Shown: positions 8,343 to 18,672, counted from the first letter of the stretch. The stretch is DNA of 64,000 bases from Helicobacter muridarum (GCF_000765805.2 NZ_JRPD02000004.1:1-64000), one strand, 5' to 3'. The notes: a model not told the origin generated them from the letters alone. Translations and numbers: made by a program.

Positions 8343-9266
8343 CTAGTTTATATAAGTTAGGAAATGTTTATATTTTTCGGAGTTACCTGTAACAATTTCA
8401 AAAAATACATCTTGTATTTTCTTTGTTATTTCGCCTCGTTGACCACTGCCAATGACTCTAAAATCAACTTCACAAATAGGTGTAATTTCAGCAGCTGTCC
8501 CAGTAAAAAAAGCTTCATCCGATACATATATTTCATCTCTAGTAACTCTCCTTTGTTCAATTTCTAGTCCCATATCCTTAGCGATGCAAAATACAGTATT
8601 ATGAGTTATTGATTCTAGAGAATTATCATAAGGAGGTGCAATTATTTTTCCATTTCTAACAATAAATAAACATTCACCACTTCCCTCAGCAATAAATCCA
8701 TTATCATCAAGTAATAATGCTTCTTCAAATCCACAAGCAATAGCTTCATGTTTTGCCATCTGCGAGTTAAGATAATTTGCAACGGCCTTAGCTTTACCCA
8801 TAGTTGATTTTACACTACTTCTAACAAACGAACTAACTTTAACACGAATGCCTTTTTGAAGTGCCTCATCTCCTAAATATGCGCCCCATTCCCATGATGC
8901 GATTGCTACCTCAACAGGAGAATGCAAATGATATACACCCATCGCGCCATATCCAAGATAAATAATAGGGCGTATATAAACGTTTTTATTAAAGCACTCT
9001 TTATTGGCTTTTAACAATTCTATTTGAGCTGCTTTTAGTTCCTCTTTAGAGTAAGGACATTTTATCATTACAATCTTGGCACTATCTAGTAGTCTTTGTG
9101 TATGCTCATCAAGTCTAAATATTGCTAAACCATTCTTTGTCATATATGCCCTTGTCCCTTCAAATACACCATTTCCATAATGCAATGTATGACTTAGGAT
9201 ATGAGTAGTAGCATCTTTCCATGGAACTAACTTGCCATTCTTCCAAATATATTTCGCTTCTTTCAT
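8343..9266 (-). CDS. ilvE: branched-chain amino acid aminotransferase
   Basis: A 307-residue PLP class-IV aminotransferase that makes or degrades Leu, Ile and Val by transamination with glutamate. Diagnostic segments are the N-terminal HYGNGVFEGTRAY, KAKAVANYLNSQMAK with the PLP Lys region, EGSGECLFIVRNGK, and the DEAFFTGTAAEITP motif. Length is typical for bacterial IlvE. AAGGA precedes the ATG. It is transcribed alone, divergently from the phosphate transporter. Confidence 0.95.
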   Translation of the reverse strand: MKEAKYIWKNGKLVPWKDATTHILSHTLHYGNGVFEGTRAYMTKNGLAIFRLDEHTQRLLDSAKIVMIKCPYSKEELKAAQIELLKANKECFNKNVYIRPIIYLGYGAMGVYHLHSPVEVAIASWEWGAYLGDEALQKGIRVKVSSFVRSSVKSTMGKAKAVANYLNSQMAKHEAIACGFEEALLLDDNGFIAEGSGECLFIVRNGKIIAPPYDNSLESITHNTVFCIAKDMGLEIEQRRVTRDEIYVSDEAFFTGTAAEITPICEVDFRVIGSGQRGEITKKIQDVFFEIVTGNSEKYKHFLTYIN

Positions 9267-9444
9267 AATGGAACAATCCTTAAAGCAGTTTATTGAAATA
9301 TTTTAATTATATAAATTGAACTTTAAATATAAAGATCTAATTATAACATATAAAGTTTAAAAAAATTAAAGCAGATTGCATAACTACTTTATAGTGAATA
9401 GAAATATTAAATGCATCTTTTTGTTTCTTAAGATTTTAGAATCT

Positions 9445-9470
9445 TTGACAACATCCATATATGATATAAT
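9445..9470 (+). promoter_or_regulatory. promoter of the phosphate transporter gene
   Basis: TTGACA at 9445-9450 and TATAAT at 9465-9470, with a short 14-nt spacer. The -10 box is the reliable part. It places the transcript start near 9477, so the ATG at 9376 cannot be used and translation should begin at 9508. Confidence 0.55.
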
Positions 9471-9507
9471 ATTTTATAAATGCCAAATTAAACAAAGGGG
9501 CTATCTT

Positions 9508-11112
9508 ATGGATATAGGTAATATTAAAAATATCGAAAATGCCACTTCCTTCGGACAAAAGGATTTAATTAAAATAGGAATAGTTCTCCTTTTTTTCATT
9601 GCTATATCTATAATTGCAATATCATTTGGTTATCCTGTGAGCAATCCCATTGTTTTAATCTTTGCTGTTGTAATAGGCGGATATATGGCACTTAATATTG
9701 GGGCTAACGATGTAGCAAATAATGTAGGTCCAGCTGTTGGCTCTCATGCTATCACATTAGTTGGCGCAATAATTATTGCAGCATTTGCAGAGGCGTTAGG
9801 TGCTATTGTCGCTGGAAAAGACGTAGTAGATACTATAAAGTCTGGAATTATAGATTCAAAAAGCCTACAAGATAGCAAGATTTTTATATGTGTTATGCTA
9901 GCAGCATTAGCGTCAGGCGCAATTTGGTTAAACATAGCGACTATGATTGGAGCACCAGTTTCTACTACACACTCTCTTGTTGGCGGTGTTTTTGGTGCTG
10001 GAATCATGGCTGGTGGATTTAGTGTGGCTAATTGGTCTGTAATTGGCAAAATTGCATTAAGTTGGATTATATCGCCTATATTTGGCGGATTGATTGCAAT
10101 AACTTTTCTTTTTATCATAAAACACCTTGTTACTTATAAAAAAGATAAAAAAGTTGCCGCTAAGAGAGTAGTTCCATTGCTAGTGTTTATTATGTCTTGG
10201 TGTTTTGGAGTTTATTTAGTTCAAAAAACAGGTATATTAAAAGTTAATTTTCAAATTTCTGTGCTATATAGTTTTGTCATTGCATTGGCTATATTTTTTA
10301 TATCTCGTCCATTTATTATTAGAAAGGCTAATGCCATTTCAAATACTAAAGAAGATATAAATGAGCTTTTTACTGTCCCATTAATATTTTCGGCTGCCTT
10401 ACTTAGTTTCGCACACGGAGCAAATGATGTTGCCAATGCCATAGGACCATTGGCCGGAATATATAGTGCCATTGCAGATTCCAATGATACATTTGGCGGT
10501 AAGGCTAATGTACCATTTTGGATTATGCTAATTGGTGGCTTAGGTATATCTTTAGGACTAGCACTCTATGGACCAAGACTTATTAAGACTGTGGGAAATG
10601 AAATTACAGAGCTAGATAAAATGCGAGCATTTTGTGTTGCATTATCTGCGGCTATGACTGTTTTGATTGCTTCTCAGCTAGGACTTCCTGTAAGTTCAAC
10701 ACATATAGCCATTGGTGCAATCTTTGGAGTTGGATTTTTACGTGAATATCTCAAGAAGCGCTATTATAATATGCAACAAGAAATTATTAAAGCTCATACA
10801 GGCAAAGATGAAGAAATAGTCAATAGATTCCTAGCTAAATTTCACAGCGCAAGTATAAAGCAAAAACAACAAATGCTTAAATCCTTAAAAAATATGCAAC
10901 TAAAATCAGACAAAAAGAATGCTGTTGTTCAAGATCTACCACTTCTTAAAAAGAAAGAGCGCAAAATACTTAAAAAAGCATATAAGAATGAGCTAGTAAA
11001 ACGAAGCACAATTAACCGTATAGTTGCCTCATGGCTTATTACTGTTCCATTATCTGCTGTATTGGGTGCAATTGGTTACTACTTAATTTATGAAATAGGA
11101 TTTATTAAATAA
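9508..11112 (+). CDS. pit: low-affinity inorganic phosphate transporter, PiT family
   Basis: A polytopic inner-membrane protein of 534 residues from the chosen start. The two PiT signature repeats are present: GANDVANNVGPAVGS in the N-terminal half and GANDVANAIGPLAGI in the C-terminal half, each followed by a PVSTTH or PVSSTH segment. This inverted-repeat architecture carries the phosphate and cation sites. About 100 charged residues form a cytoplasmic loop before the last membrane helix. The reading frame extends 44 codons upstream, but AAAGGGG at 9494-9500 and the promoter at 9465-9470 favour ATG 9508. No PhoU-like gene is adjacent. Confidence 0.95.
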   Translation: MDIGNIKNIENATSFGQKDLIKIGIVLLFFIAISIIAISFGYPVSNPIVLIFAVVIGGYMALNIGANDVANNVGPAVGSHAITLVGAIIIAAFAEALGAIVAGKDVVDTIKSGIIDSKSLQDSKIFICVMLAALASGAIWLNIATMIGAPVSTTHSLVGGVFGAGIMAGGFSVANWSVIGKIALSWIISPIFGGLIAITFLFIIKHLVTYKKDKKVAAKRVVPLLVFIMSWCFGVYLVQKTGILKVNFQISVLYSFVIALAIFFISRPFIIRKANAISNTKEDINELFTVPLIFSAALLSFAHGANDVANAIGPLAGIYSAIADSNDTFGGKANVPFWIMLIGGLGISLGLALYGPRLIKTVGNEITELDKMRAFCVALSAAMTVLIASQLGLPVSSTHIAIGAIFGVGFLREYLKKRYYNMQQEIIKAHTGKDEEIVNRFLAKFHSASIKQKQQMLKSLKNMQLKSDKKNAVVQDLPLLKKKERKILKKAYKNELVKRSTINRIVASWLITVPLSAVLGAIGYYLIYEIGFIK

Positions 11113-11234
11113 CACTTAGTATTAAGCTATTTTATTAGGCTTACAAATTTTACTATGGGTATCCATTAAATTATATTTAAAATTATTTTTATATCTGTGT
11201 TACAAGAAAGTATTTAAATTAAAGCAATTATTAA

Positions 11235-11257
11235 CTATAAATATATCTAATTTATAG
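11235..11257. terminator. possible bidirectional hairpin between pit and the ABC ATPase gene
   Basis: An 8-bp perfect inverted repeat CTATAAAT/ATTTATAG with a 7-nt loop lies between two convergent genes. It is entirely AT apart from the closing pair and has no clear T-run, so termination is only a guess. Confidence 0.3.
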
Positions 11258-11329
11258 CATGTGAATCTAAATATTCTTTGATAGATAGCTTTCTTATATA
11301 AATTGAGTTTTTATAAACCATGAGTTATT

Positions 11330-12073
11330 TTAATGAAGTACCTTTTGTAGAAAATTATGCATCCTTGAGCTTAGCTGCTCGGCATTACTAAAAACTTGAG
11401 CAGGAGTATTATCAACAAGAATTTGTCCGCTCTCCATAAATAAAATTCTATTAGCTACATTTTTAGCAAATCCCATTTCATGTGTTACTACCAGCATGGT
11501 CATTCCATCTTTAGCAATTTCTTGCATTAGGCTTAATACTTCTTCTATCATTTCTGGATCAAGTGCGCTTGTTGGTTCATCAAATAGAATGACATCTGGA
11601 TTCATACAAAGACTTCTAGCTATTGCTATACGTTGCTTTTGCCCACCTGAAAGTTTAGATGGTTTTACAAACTCTTTATCACTCAAGCCTACTCTATCTA
11701 AAAGAGTCTTAGCCTTATCAAGTGCCATTTGCTTTGTCATTAACTTAGTTTCAATAGGGGCTAAGATAAGATTCTCTAAAACTGTTTTGTTATTATATAA
11801 ATTAAAATGTTGAAAAACCATACTCACTTTTTGTCTAATCTTGTTAATATTGATTTTTTGATCTAGGATATTTATATCATTGATTCTAATTTCTCCACTA
11901 GTTGGAACTTCTAGGAGATTTAGACAACGCAAAAATGTACTTTTTCCAGAGCCACTCGGACCAATTATAGCTACTACTTCGCCTTTCTTAAAACTTGTGC
12001 TTATAGAATCTAAAACCTTCAATGAATTATAATATTTTGTTAAATTTGTAACTTTTATAATATTTTCTTTCAT
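11330..12073 (-). CDS. glnQ: polar amino acid ABC transporter, ATP-binding subunit
   Basis: A 247-residue cytoplasmic ATPase with Walker A GPSGSGKST (about 37-45), Q-loop VFQHFNLY, signature LSGGQKQRIAIAR, Walker B VILFDEPTSALDP and the H-loop VVTHEMGFA. These details match the GlnQ/HisP class that drives uptake of polar amino acids. It starts 13 nt after the permease gene, so the two form an operon. I see no substrate-binding protein gene in the window. The ligand (glutamine, cystine or another) cannot be decided, so the symbol is a family label. Confidence 0.92.
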   Translation of the reverse strand: MKENIIKVTNLTKYYNSLKVLDSISTSFKKGEVVAIIGPSGSGKSTFLRCLNLLEVPTSGEIRINDINILDQKININKIRQKVSMVFQHFNLYNNKTVLENLILAPIETKLMTKQMALDKAKTLLDRVGLSDKEFVKPSKLSGGQKQRIAIARSLCMNPDVILFDEPTSALDPEMIEEVLSLMQEIAKDGMTMLVVTHEMGFAKNVANRILFMESGQILVDNTPAQVFSNAEQLSSRMHNFLQKVLH

Positions 12074-12086
12074 AATTTAATCCAAA

Positions 12087-12791
12087 TTAGTCATTTTTAT
12101 GTAAGAGTTTTTCTATAAATTTCACGCCAAGTGAGAATATTTTTACTAAAGCATAATAAATAACTGCGGCAAATATAATTGGTGTTGGGCTATATATGAC
12201 TGCTTGTAAAATCTTACTTTGAGAGGTTAAATCGATTACACTTATATATCCAACAACAGAAGTTTCTTTAAACAAAGCGATAAATTCATTTGCTAAAGAT
12301 GGCAATATATTCTTGATTGCTTGGGGAAAAATGATATGGCGCATAGTTTGATAATAATTTAGCCCCATAGCTTTACCAGCTTCCATTTGCCCCTTATCAA
12401 CACTTTGTATGCCAGCTCTAACAATTTCTGCAATATATGCTGATGAATTTAAGCCAAGTGCAAATAATGCAGCATAAAAATTATCGCTCAATGTGGCAAA
12501 AATAACATAGGCAAAGATCAATAATTGAACAACCATAGGTGTTCCACGTAAAATATCTATGTATTCATCTATTAAAAAATTTAATATCGCATTGTTCATC
12601 ATACGTAAAAAAGCTAATATAAATCCTACTATAGTGCCTATTAACACACCACCTGTAGTAAGTAGTAATGTTACATAAACACTCCTTATGATTGCTTGAT
12701 ACTCTTTACTTGTTAGATTATATGGGAAGGTATAATACAAACCTACTCCAACAACTAAGCAAAATACAAAGAGTTTAAAAAATCTGTCCAT
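12087..12791 (-). CDS. polar amino acid ABC transporter, permease subunit
   Basis: About 234 residues with five or so membrane segments and the EAA-type loop for the ATPase (EAGKAMGLNYYQTMRHIIFPQA). The PMVVQLLIF segment is typical of HisM/GlnP-family permeases. The frame can start at TTG 12797, but AGGG with 7 nt spacing points to ATG 12791. A single permease is present, so it probably acts as a homodimer with the downstream ATPase. A binding protein is not encoded next to it; upstream is ccoG, whose product belongs to another process. Confidence 0.92.
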   Translation of the reverse strand: MDRFFKLFVFCLVVGVGLYYTFPYNLTSKEYQAIIRSVYVTLLLTTGGVLIGTIVGFILAFLRMMNNAILNFLIDEYIDILRGTPMVVQLLIFAYVIFATLSDNFYAALFALGLNSSAYIAEIVRAGIQSVDKGQMEAGKAMGLNYYQTMRHIIFPQAIKNILPSLANEFIALFKETSVVGYISVIDLTSQSKILQAVIYSPTPIIFAAVIYYALVKIFSLGVKFIEKLLHKND

Positions 12792-12963
12792 TATCAAGCC
12801 CTATTCATATTGACTATTTAAAATTCAATAAGATTTTTAAGAATTAAATATATAAAACTATATACACTTCAATTACTTAAAATATTACTTCCCAAAAGCA
12901 AAGAAATAAAGATAGATTATACCTTATACGTTTGTAGCATCATATATAATATATCTTTTATGA

Positions 12964-14400
12964 TTAATTTTTTAGCTTCTTTTGTATATAACTTTGGCTT
13001 GGATACATGTAAAATGTTTTGAAGCTAGTGCTTATAGTATCCTTTGAATCTGTAGCATAAGATTTAATCGTAATTGGGATATTTCTATCCTTATCTTGTT
13101 CATTATTTAAAGATTCTTTTGCTCTAAGTAGAACAACAAGCGTCCTATCGCTTTTACCCGGAATACTAAAATCGCTAACATTTGGATAGTCTGGGATAAT
13201 AATATCAATATAATTTGCCATTTCGCCTTCTATCTCAAATGTAAAATTATGTTCTCTATCGTCTATATTCTGTATCAAAAATTTATACGCGTTATCCACC
13301 GCTCCACTTTGACGAACCATATAAAGTTCTGCTGTGCGAGTTATATTTAATAACATTGTAGTCCTCATATTAGCAACAAGTATCAAACTTATAAAGAATA
13401 TACCCAAAATAACCATATAAGCGATTGTTTTAGCTCTAAATAGCTTAACTTTTGTTTGTTTCATAATGGCATTTGGAGAACTCCAATTCACAAGTGATGG
13501 CTTACCTAAGGAGCTCATAGTTGTAGAACAAGCATCAACACATTCTAGGCAATGAATACACTCAAGTTGCACACCCTTTCTAATATCTATATGAGTTGGA
13601 CAAACTTGAACGCAACGCATGCAATTTGTGCATTCATTGTTTGGATCTTGTTTCTTTGGAGATAGTTTAATTAATTGCCCTGTAGAACTATATACACTTC
13701 CGCCTCTTTTTGTGTCATAAATTGACATAAGAGTATCGTTGTCAAAGAATACAGATTGAACCCTTGCATATGGACACATATAAATACAAAATGTCTCGCC
13801 AATAAAGCATACTTCAATAGTCATAAATATTGTAATTACCAACCAAAATCCAAGCAGTATAGTGTGATTAGCTGGATCTAAAATGTAAGAGAAAAAATCT
13901 TCGGGGGGAACAAAGAAGAACAAAAAATCAGCAGATGCAATTAAAGAAATAATAGCGAATAAAAAAACGCCTATAATATATTTTATCTTTTTAGCTGGAG
14001 TATTTAATTTTAATACTTCTTGCTTATTAGTTATTTTTTTTCGCAATTTTAGAATCTGGGTCTGAATAATATCCCTATATACAGACCTAAATATTGTCTG
14101 TGGACAACCCCAACCACACCATATCCTACCACCCATAACAGTTATAAAAAATATCCCAACGAATAAAATTATTAACATAAATGGAAGGACATAAAATTCT
14201 TGTATATTAAATTCAATTCCCAGCAAATGTAAAACTTTGTGATCAAATGAGAGTAAAAATATATGATTCTTAGATTCTCCAAGTCTAATAAAAGGTGCTA
14301 TCAATAAAACAATAGTTAGGACAATATAAAGAATATGTCTTTTGCGTCTAAAATCCTTTATAAATAGAGTTTTATCAGATACATTATTATTACTGTTCAT
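12964..14400 (-). CDS. ccoG: cytochrome c oxidase accessory protein CcoG (FixG/RdxA)
   Basis: A 478-residue membrane protein needed for maturation of cbb3-type cytochrome oxidase, probably in copper reduction or delivery. Membrane helices at about 17-36, 57-80, 142-162, 180-200 and 320-340 surround a WCGWGCPQT motif and a ferredoxin-like domain with two Cys clusters (CTNCMRCVQVCP and CIHCLECVDAC) for [4Fe-4S] centres. A periplasmic beta domain forms the C terminus. The ccoNOQP genes are not in the window. AAAGGA precedes the ATG. A run of six G occurs within the gene and does not disturb the frame. Confidence 0.95.
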   Translation of the reverse strand: MNSNNNVSDKTLFIKDFRRKRHILYIVLTIVLLIAPFIRLGESKNHIFLLSFDHKVLHLLGIEFNIQEFYVLPFMLIILFVGIFFITVMGGRIWCGWGCPQTIFRSVYRDIIQTQILKLRKKITNKQEVLKLNTPAKKIKYIIGVFLFAIISLIASADFLFFFVPPEDFFSYILDPANHTILLGFWLVITIFMTIEVCFIGETFCIYMCPYARVQSVFFDNDTLMSIYDTKRGGSVYSSTGQLIKLSPKKQDPNNECTNCMRCVQVCPTHIDIRKGVQLECIHCLECVDACSTTMSSLGKPSLVNWSSPNAIMKQTKVKLFRAKTIAYMVILGIFFISLILVANMRTTMLLNITRTAELYMVRQSGAVDNAYKFLIQNIDDREHNFTFEIEGEMANYIDIIIPDYPNVSDFSIPGKSDRTLVVLLRAKESLNNEQDKDRNIPITIKSYATDSKDTISTSFKTFYMYPSQSYIQKKLKN

Positions 14401-14586
14401 TTAAATTCCTTTAAAGTAGCTATACGACTATAAAATTAAATACTACTTATTAAGTCTCATACAAATTTTAACTATGGTTAAAACTTTAATTACGGTAAGA
14501 TTATATTAATTTAATCTCTAATTGTCAACAATTATAGCTTTTTAGGAATTTTAATTGTTTACCAATAATATAAAGGATTTTATTTT

Positions 14587-16191
14587 ATGTTACAAACAAT
14601 AAATATCAGCATGCGCTATCCAACTAAAACTCTTTTTGAAAACATTAATATAAAGCTAGACAAAGGCAAAAGATATGGATTGATTGGTGCTAATGGCGCA
14701 GGGAAATCTACCTTTTTAAAGATTCTTAGTAAAGAAATAGTAGCAAATAACGGTGAAGTTTTGATTGATTCTGGTCTTAGGCTCGGCGTACTAGGACAAA
14801 ATCAATATGCATATGAAGATATGTCTCTAAAAGATACTGTATTGATTGGAAATAAAAGATTATACAATGCAATAAAAGAAAAAGAAGCATTATATATTTC
14901 TGCTGATTTGAACGATGATAAAGTCAATAATAGACTTGGGGAATTAGAGATTATTTGTGTTGAAGAGGATCCTATGTATGAGCATGAAGTTGCTATTGAA
15001 AAGATATTACAAGATTTAGGCTTTCCATCTTCTATACATGACAATCTTATGAAAACGCTTACAGGTGGAGATAAATTTAAGATACTTTTAGCTCAAGTGC
15101 TTTTTCCAAAGCCAGATATATTACTACTTGACGAGCCTACCAATAATCTTGATTTATATACAATATCTTGGCTTGAAGATAACCTTAAAAGACACCAAGG
15201 AACTCTTGTAACTATATCACATGATAGGCATTTCTTAAACGCAGTTTGCACGCATATACTTGATTTAGACTTTAAAACACTGAGGGAGTTTAGTGGAAAT
15301 TATGATGATTGGTATATAGCATCAACAGTTATGGCAAAGCAACAAGAGGTTGAGCGTAATAAGAAACTAAAAGAAAAAGCGGCTCTAGAGGATTTTGTCC
15401 GACGTTTTGGCGCGAATGCAAGCAAAGCAAAGCAAGCCACTTCGCGCCAAAAGCAGATTGATAAATTAAATATAGAATCTTTGCAGTTATCAAGCAGGAG
15501 GGATCCTAGCATTGTTTTTAAACCAAAACGTCAAATTGGCAATGAAGTTCTAAATGTAGAAAATGTAGATCATTCCTATGGAGATGTAGAGATTCTAAAG
15601 AATTTTAGCCTAACCATATTGCCTGATGACAAGATTGCGTTAATTGGTGCTAATGGTGTAGGGAAAAGCACAATTTGTAAGATTCTCGCTGAAGATATTT
15701 GCGCTAATAATGGCATCGTTAAATGGGGAGCAACCATACAGCTAGGCTATTTTCCTCAAGATACAAGTGAAATTGTAAAAGGCGATGTAAGCCTTTATGA
15801 ATGGCTACGAGCATTTAATAAAAATGTTGACTCCAGTGAAATAAGAACGTCTCTAGGACGAATGCTCTTTAGTGGCGAAGAGCAAGAAAAAAAAGTAGAT
15901 ATGTTAAGTGGCGGTGAGAAGCATAGGCTAATGATATCCAAACTTATGCTATCAGGAGCGAATTTTTTATTACTTGATGAACCAACAAATCATCTTGATG
16001 TAGAATCTATTATTGCCCTTGGTGAGGGATTATATAACTATACAGGTGGAATTTTGTGCGTGTCTCATGATAGAGAGCTAATTGATGCCTATGCAAATAG
16101 AATATTATTCGTAAAGCGAAATAATAATGGAATAGAAGTTATAGATTTTCGTGGCAATTATGAAGAATTCCTGCAAAAATACAAATTGTAG
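14587..16191 (+). CDS. ABC-F family ATPase
   Basis: A 534-residue soluble protein with two ABC domains and no membrane segment. Walker A motifs are GANGAGKST (about 36-44) and GANGVGKST (about 355-363); signatures are LTGGDKFKI and LSGGEKHRL; both Walker B strands read LLLDEPTN. The linker of about 80 residues between the domains is the ABC-F hallmark. These proteins act on the ribosome, adjusting peptidyl-transferase geometry. The length and insertion pattern are closest to the YbiT subgroup. It is divergent from ccoG, with AAAGGA before the ATG. Confidence 0.93.
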   Translation: MLQTINISMRYPTKTLFENINIKLDKGKRYGLIGANGAGKSTFLKILSKEIVANNGEVLIDSGLRLGVLGQNQYAYEDMSLKDTVLIGNKRLYNAIKEKEALYISADLNDDKVNNRLGELEIICVEEDPMYEHEVAIEKILQDLGFPSSIHDNLMKTLTGGDKFKILLAQVLFPKPDILLLDEPTNNLDLYTISWLEDNLKRHQGTLVTISHDRHFLNAVCTHILDLDFKTLREFSGNYDDWYIASTVMAKQQEVERNKKLKEKAALEDFVRRFGANASKAKQATSRQKQIDKLNIESLQLSSRRDPSIVFKPKRQIGNEVLNVENVDHSYGDVEILKNFSLTILPDDKIALIGANGVGKSTICKILAEDICANNGIVKWGATIQLGYFPQDTSEIVKGDVSLYEWLRAFNKNVDSSEIRTSLGRMLFSGEEQEKKVDMLSGGEKHRLMISKLMLSGANFLLLDEPTNHLDVESIIALGEGLYNYTGGILCVSHDRELIDAYANRILFVKRNNNGIEVIDFRGNYEEFLQKYKL

Positions 16192-16340
16192 TTATTTGAT
16201 TGCAAATATTTTTTATCTTAGACTATCTTAATGTAACTTATACTGTATAATAATTAATATGTAAGTATATGCCATTTATAGATAGATTTAGTTATTATGT
16301 GTTGCAATCATTAAAACAGTCATTTTGCGGAAGAGATATT

Positions 16341-17072
16341 ATGAGTTTTATTAGTATGCAAGGGATTACAAAGGCTTATGGCAAAGGTAAGAATTCATTT
16401 CAGGCTTTGCATGGGGTGAATTTACAAGTTCAACAAGGCGAATTTGTGGCACTTATGGGGCCGTCTGGCTCAGGAAAATCAACAATGGCAAATATACTAG
16501 GTTGCCTTGATATAGCTACCACAGGCAAATATCTTTTTAACGGTGTAGATGTATTTAGCCTCAATCGCACACAAAGATCCTTATTACGCAGGCATTACAT
16601 GGGTTTTATATTTCAAGGATTTAATCTTCTATCTCGCACATCTGCCCTTGAAAACGTAGAATTACCACTTGTATATCGCGGTATGCAAAAAAAAGAAAGA
16701 CAGAGATTATCAATGCGAGCTTTAGAAATGGTAGGGCTTGAACAATGGGCTAGTCACAGCAGTTCAGAGTTAAGTGGTGGACAATGTCAAAGAGTTGCTA
16801 TTGCTAGAGCTATTGTAATTAGCCCGTTATTTCTCTTGGCAGATGAACCAACTGGAAATCTTGATACAAAACGCAGTAACGAAGTAATGCAAATTATGAC
16901 AAATCTTAATAAAGAAATGGGTATAACTATTCTTATGGTAACACATGAACCAGATATGGCACAATATGCTCATAGAGAAATTTATTTTTTAGACGGAAAT
17001 ATCCAAAAAGAAGTCATTTTAGATTCTAAATTTGCTATTGAGAATAATATACAAGCAGCTAGTATAGAGTAA
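16341..17072 (+). CDS. MacB/LolD-type ABC transporter ATP-binding protein without adjacent permease
   Basis: About 243 residues. Walker A is GPSGSGKST, the Q-loop reads FIFQGFNLLSR, and the signature is LSGGQCQRVAIARA followed by LLADEPTGNLDT. The FNLL and NVELPLVYRG segments place it in the MacB/LolD family, which powers mechanotransmission of lipoproteins, toxins or peptides at the inner membrane. I chose ATG 16341 because GGAAGAG lies 6 nt upstream; the frame extends 24 codons further to 16269 but that start has no ribosome site. No MacB/LolC-like permease is next to it: the downstream gene is a glycosyltransferase. Confidence 0.88.
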   Translation: MSFISMQGITKAYGKGKNSFQALHGVNLQVQQGEFVALMGPSGSGKSTMANILGCLDIATTGKYLFNGVDVFSLNRTQRSLLRRHYMGFIFQGFNLLSRTSALENVELPLVYRGMQKKERQRLSMRALEMVGLEQWASHSSSELSGGQCQRVAIARAIVISPLFLLADEPTGNLDTKRSNEVMQIMTNLNKEMGITILMVTHEPDMAQYAHREIYFLDGNIQKEVILDSKFAIENNIQAASIE

Positions 17073-17094
17073 ATTGAAGCCATTAAATTTCAAC

Positions 17095-17100
17095 TATAAT
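17095..17100 (+). promoter_or_regulatory. -10 box of the GT8 gene
   Basis: TATAAT 48 nt before the ATG at 17148; AAAGGA is the ribosome site. Confidence 0.45.
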
Positions 17101-17147
17101 AACTCAAATATAAATTCTTGAAATAGCTATATAAATAAAGGATTCTA

Positions 17148-18457
17148 ATGCAACAGAAAAACAATCAAAATATTCATATTATATTGTGTTGTGATAATAA
17201 TTACATAAAATATGCAGCTACTCTATCTTTAGCATAGTAAATACTGTAAAAATCCATAATGACTTTGTTTATGACGCAAGCAATGTTCATTATTTAAAGC
17301 AAGTAGGACTAAAAAATATTCTTTGTAAATCGTTTAAAGAATTAGAGAATTTTAGTTTTATAAATAGTCCAAATAAGGAAATATTCAAGCAAAAACTACT
17401 AACGAAAAATCGGGGGGGGGGGGGTAAATCCCTAAATAATAATATAAGCACTCAACACAAAAATGAATCTTATATTAAAAATAATTCAATACATACAACA
17501 GTATCCAATAAAATGGCAGACAACATAAAGGATTCTAATCTTATCTTTCATATCATATTAGATTATATCTCTGCTAGCAATTCATATAAGATCCAATTAT
17601 TAGAATCTATGCTAGGTGTCAAAATCAAAATAGATATAATCAATCCAGATATATTTCAAGATTTGATTCCTTGGGGAGAAGGAAAAAATTATACAACTTA
17701 CTATAGATTAAAAATTGCCTCTTTTCTTCCCGTAAATGTTAGTAAATGTATCTATTTGGACTGTGATATGATCTGTAACGCTGATATAAGAGATTTATTC
17801 TTTACAGATCTAAATGGACATATATGTGGGGTTGTAGGAGATGTAAGAACATCTTATGAACCTATGTGGGAAATAGAAGACAAAAACTTTTCTATCAGAA
17901 CAAAATACAGTTTTAATGCGGGCTTACTATTAATTGATATGGATAAATGGAGAATCCAAAATATAGAATCAAAGCTATTTTCTCTATTAAAAGATGTTAG
18001 GTTAACAGACCAAGATGCTCTAAATATTGTATTTAATGATGATATTTTGTTAATTGATCCTAGATGGAATTGCATCCCTGTGTTATTACAATTTAAACCT
18101 TCCACGGCATGGCACCATATATTTAGCGATGAAGCTACTCAAAATATCAAGCCTACTACTTCGTTTACTAGATATGAATATGAAAACATTTGCAAAGAAG
18201 CAAAGATAATTCATTTTGCAGGACCAAAACCATGGCAAAAACGTGCCTATGATTCTCCAAATACAAATATGTGGAATCTAAAAAGATGGTATTTCAGACT
18301 ATGGTGGTTAAATGCTGCATGCACACCTTTTTATAAAGATATAACATACAAAACCTTGGAGTTAAAAAAATCCATATATGATACTATCAAACTACCAGAA
18401 AAGGCCATAAGAGCCTTAATAAAATATATTGGCAACCTTTTATTTAAAAACTTTTGA
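17148..18457 (+). pseudogene. GT8-family glycosyltransferase, frameshifted, with in-frame poly-G tract
   Basis: Three pieces join into one LPS-type glycosyltransferase of about 435 residues. Piece one starts at ATG 17148 (AAAGGA upstream), gives IHIILCCDNNYIKYAATL and stops at TAG about 17235. Another frame continues the same protein from about 17230 (FSIVNTVKIHND) through a 13-G tract into the ORF annotated from 17513. Adding one T to the TTT at 17231-17233 would restore the frame. The C-terminal part has the GT8 metal motif YLDCDM, the FNAGLLLIDMDKW segment and HFAGPKPW. With 13 Gs the tract is in frame, giving Arg-Gly4-Lys. So the gene is off because of the upstream shift, unless that is a sequencing error. 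It probably decorates LPS or capsule. Confidence 0.85.
17412..17424 (+). repeat. homopolymeric poly-G tract (13 G)
   Basis: Thirteen consecutive G inside the glycosyltransferase coding region, in a genome of about 30% GC. Such tracts slip during replication and switch surface-glycan genes on and off in Helicobacter and Campylobacter. The present length keeps the flanking frames joined. Confidence 0.93.
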
Positions 18458-18672
18458 TAGATAAAGCTTAAATTGAACACTTATATCTATATAGCTAATA
18501 AAATTTTTAGCATTTTAGATAATTATGATAAAAATGGACTCTTTATTGCATTTCATACTTACTTTATAATAGCCAATCTAATAAAGCAATAATTTGCTTA
18601 AACTTAAATATATAATCACACGCTAGTTATCAATCAACCCTAGCCAAAAAGAATAAGATTCTCTAAATTAGA

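Noticed and set aside
13901-13910. Six-G run in ccoG
   Set aside because: Too short to be a contingency tract and the frame is intact.
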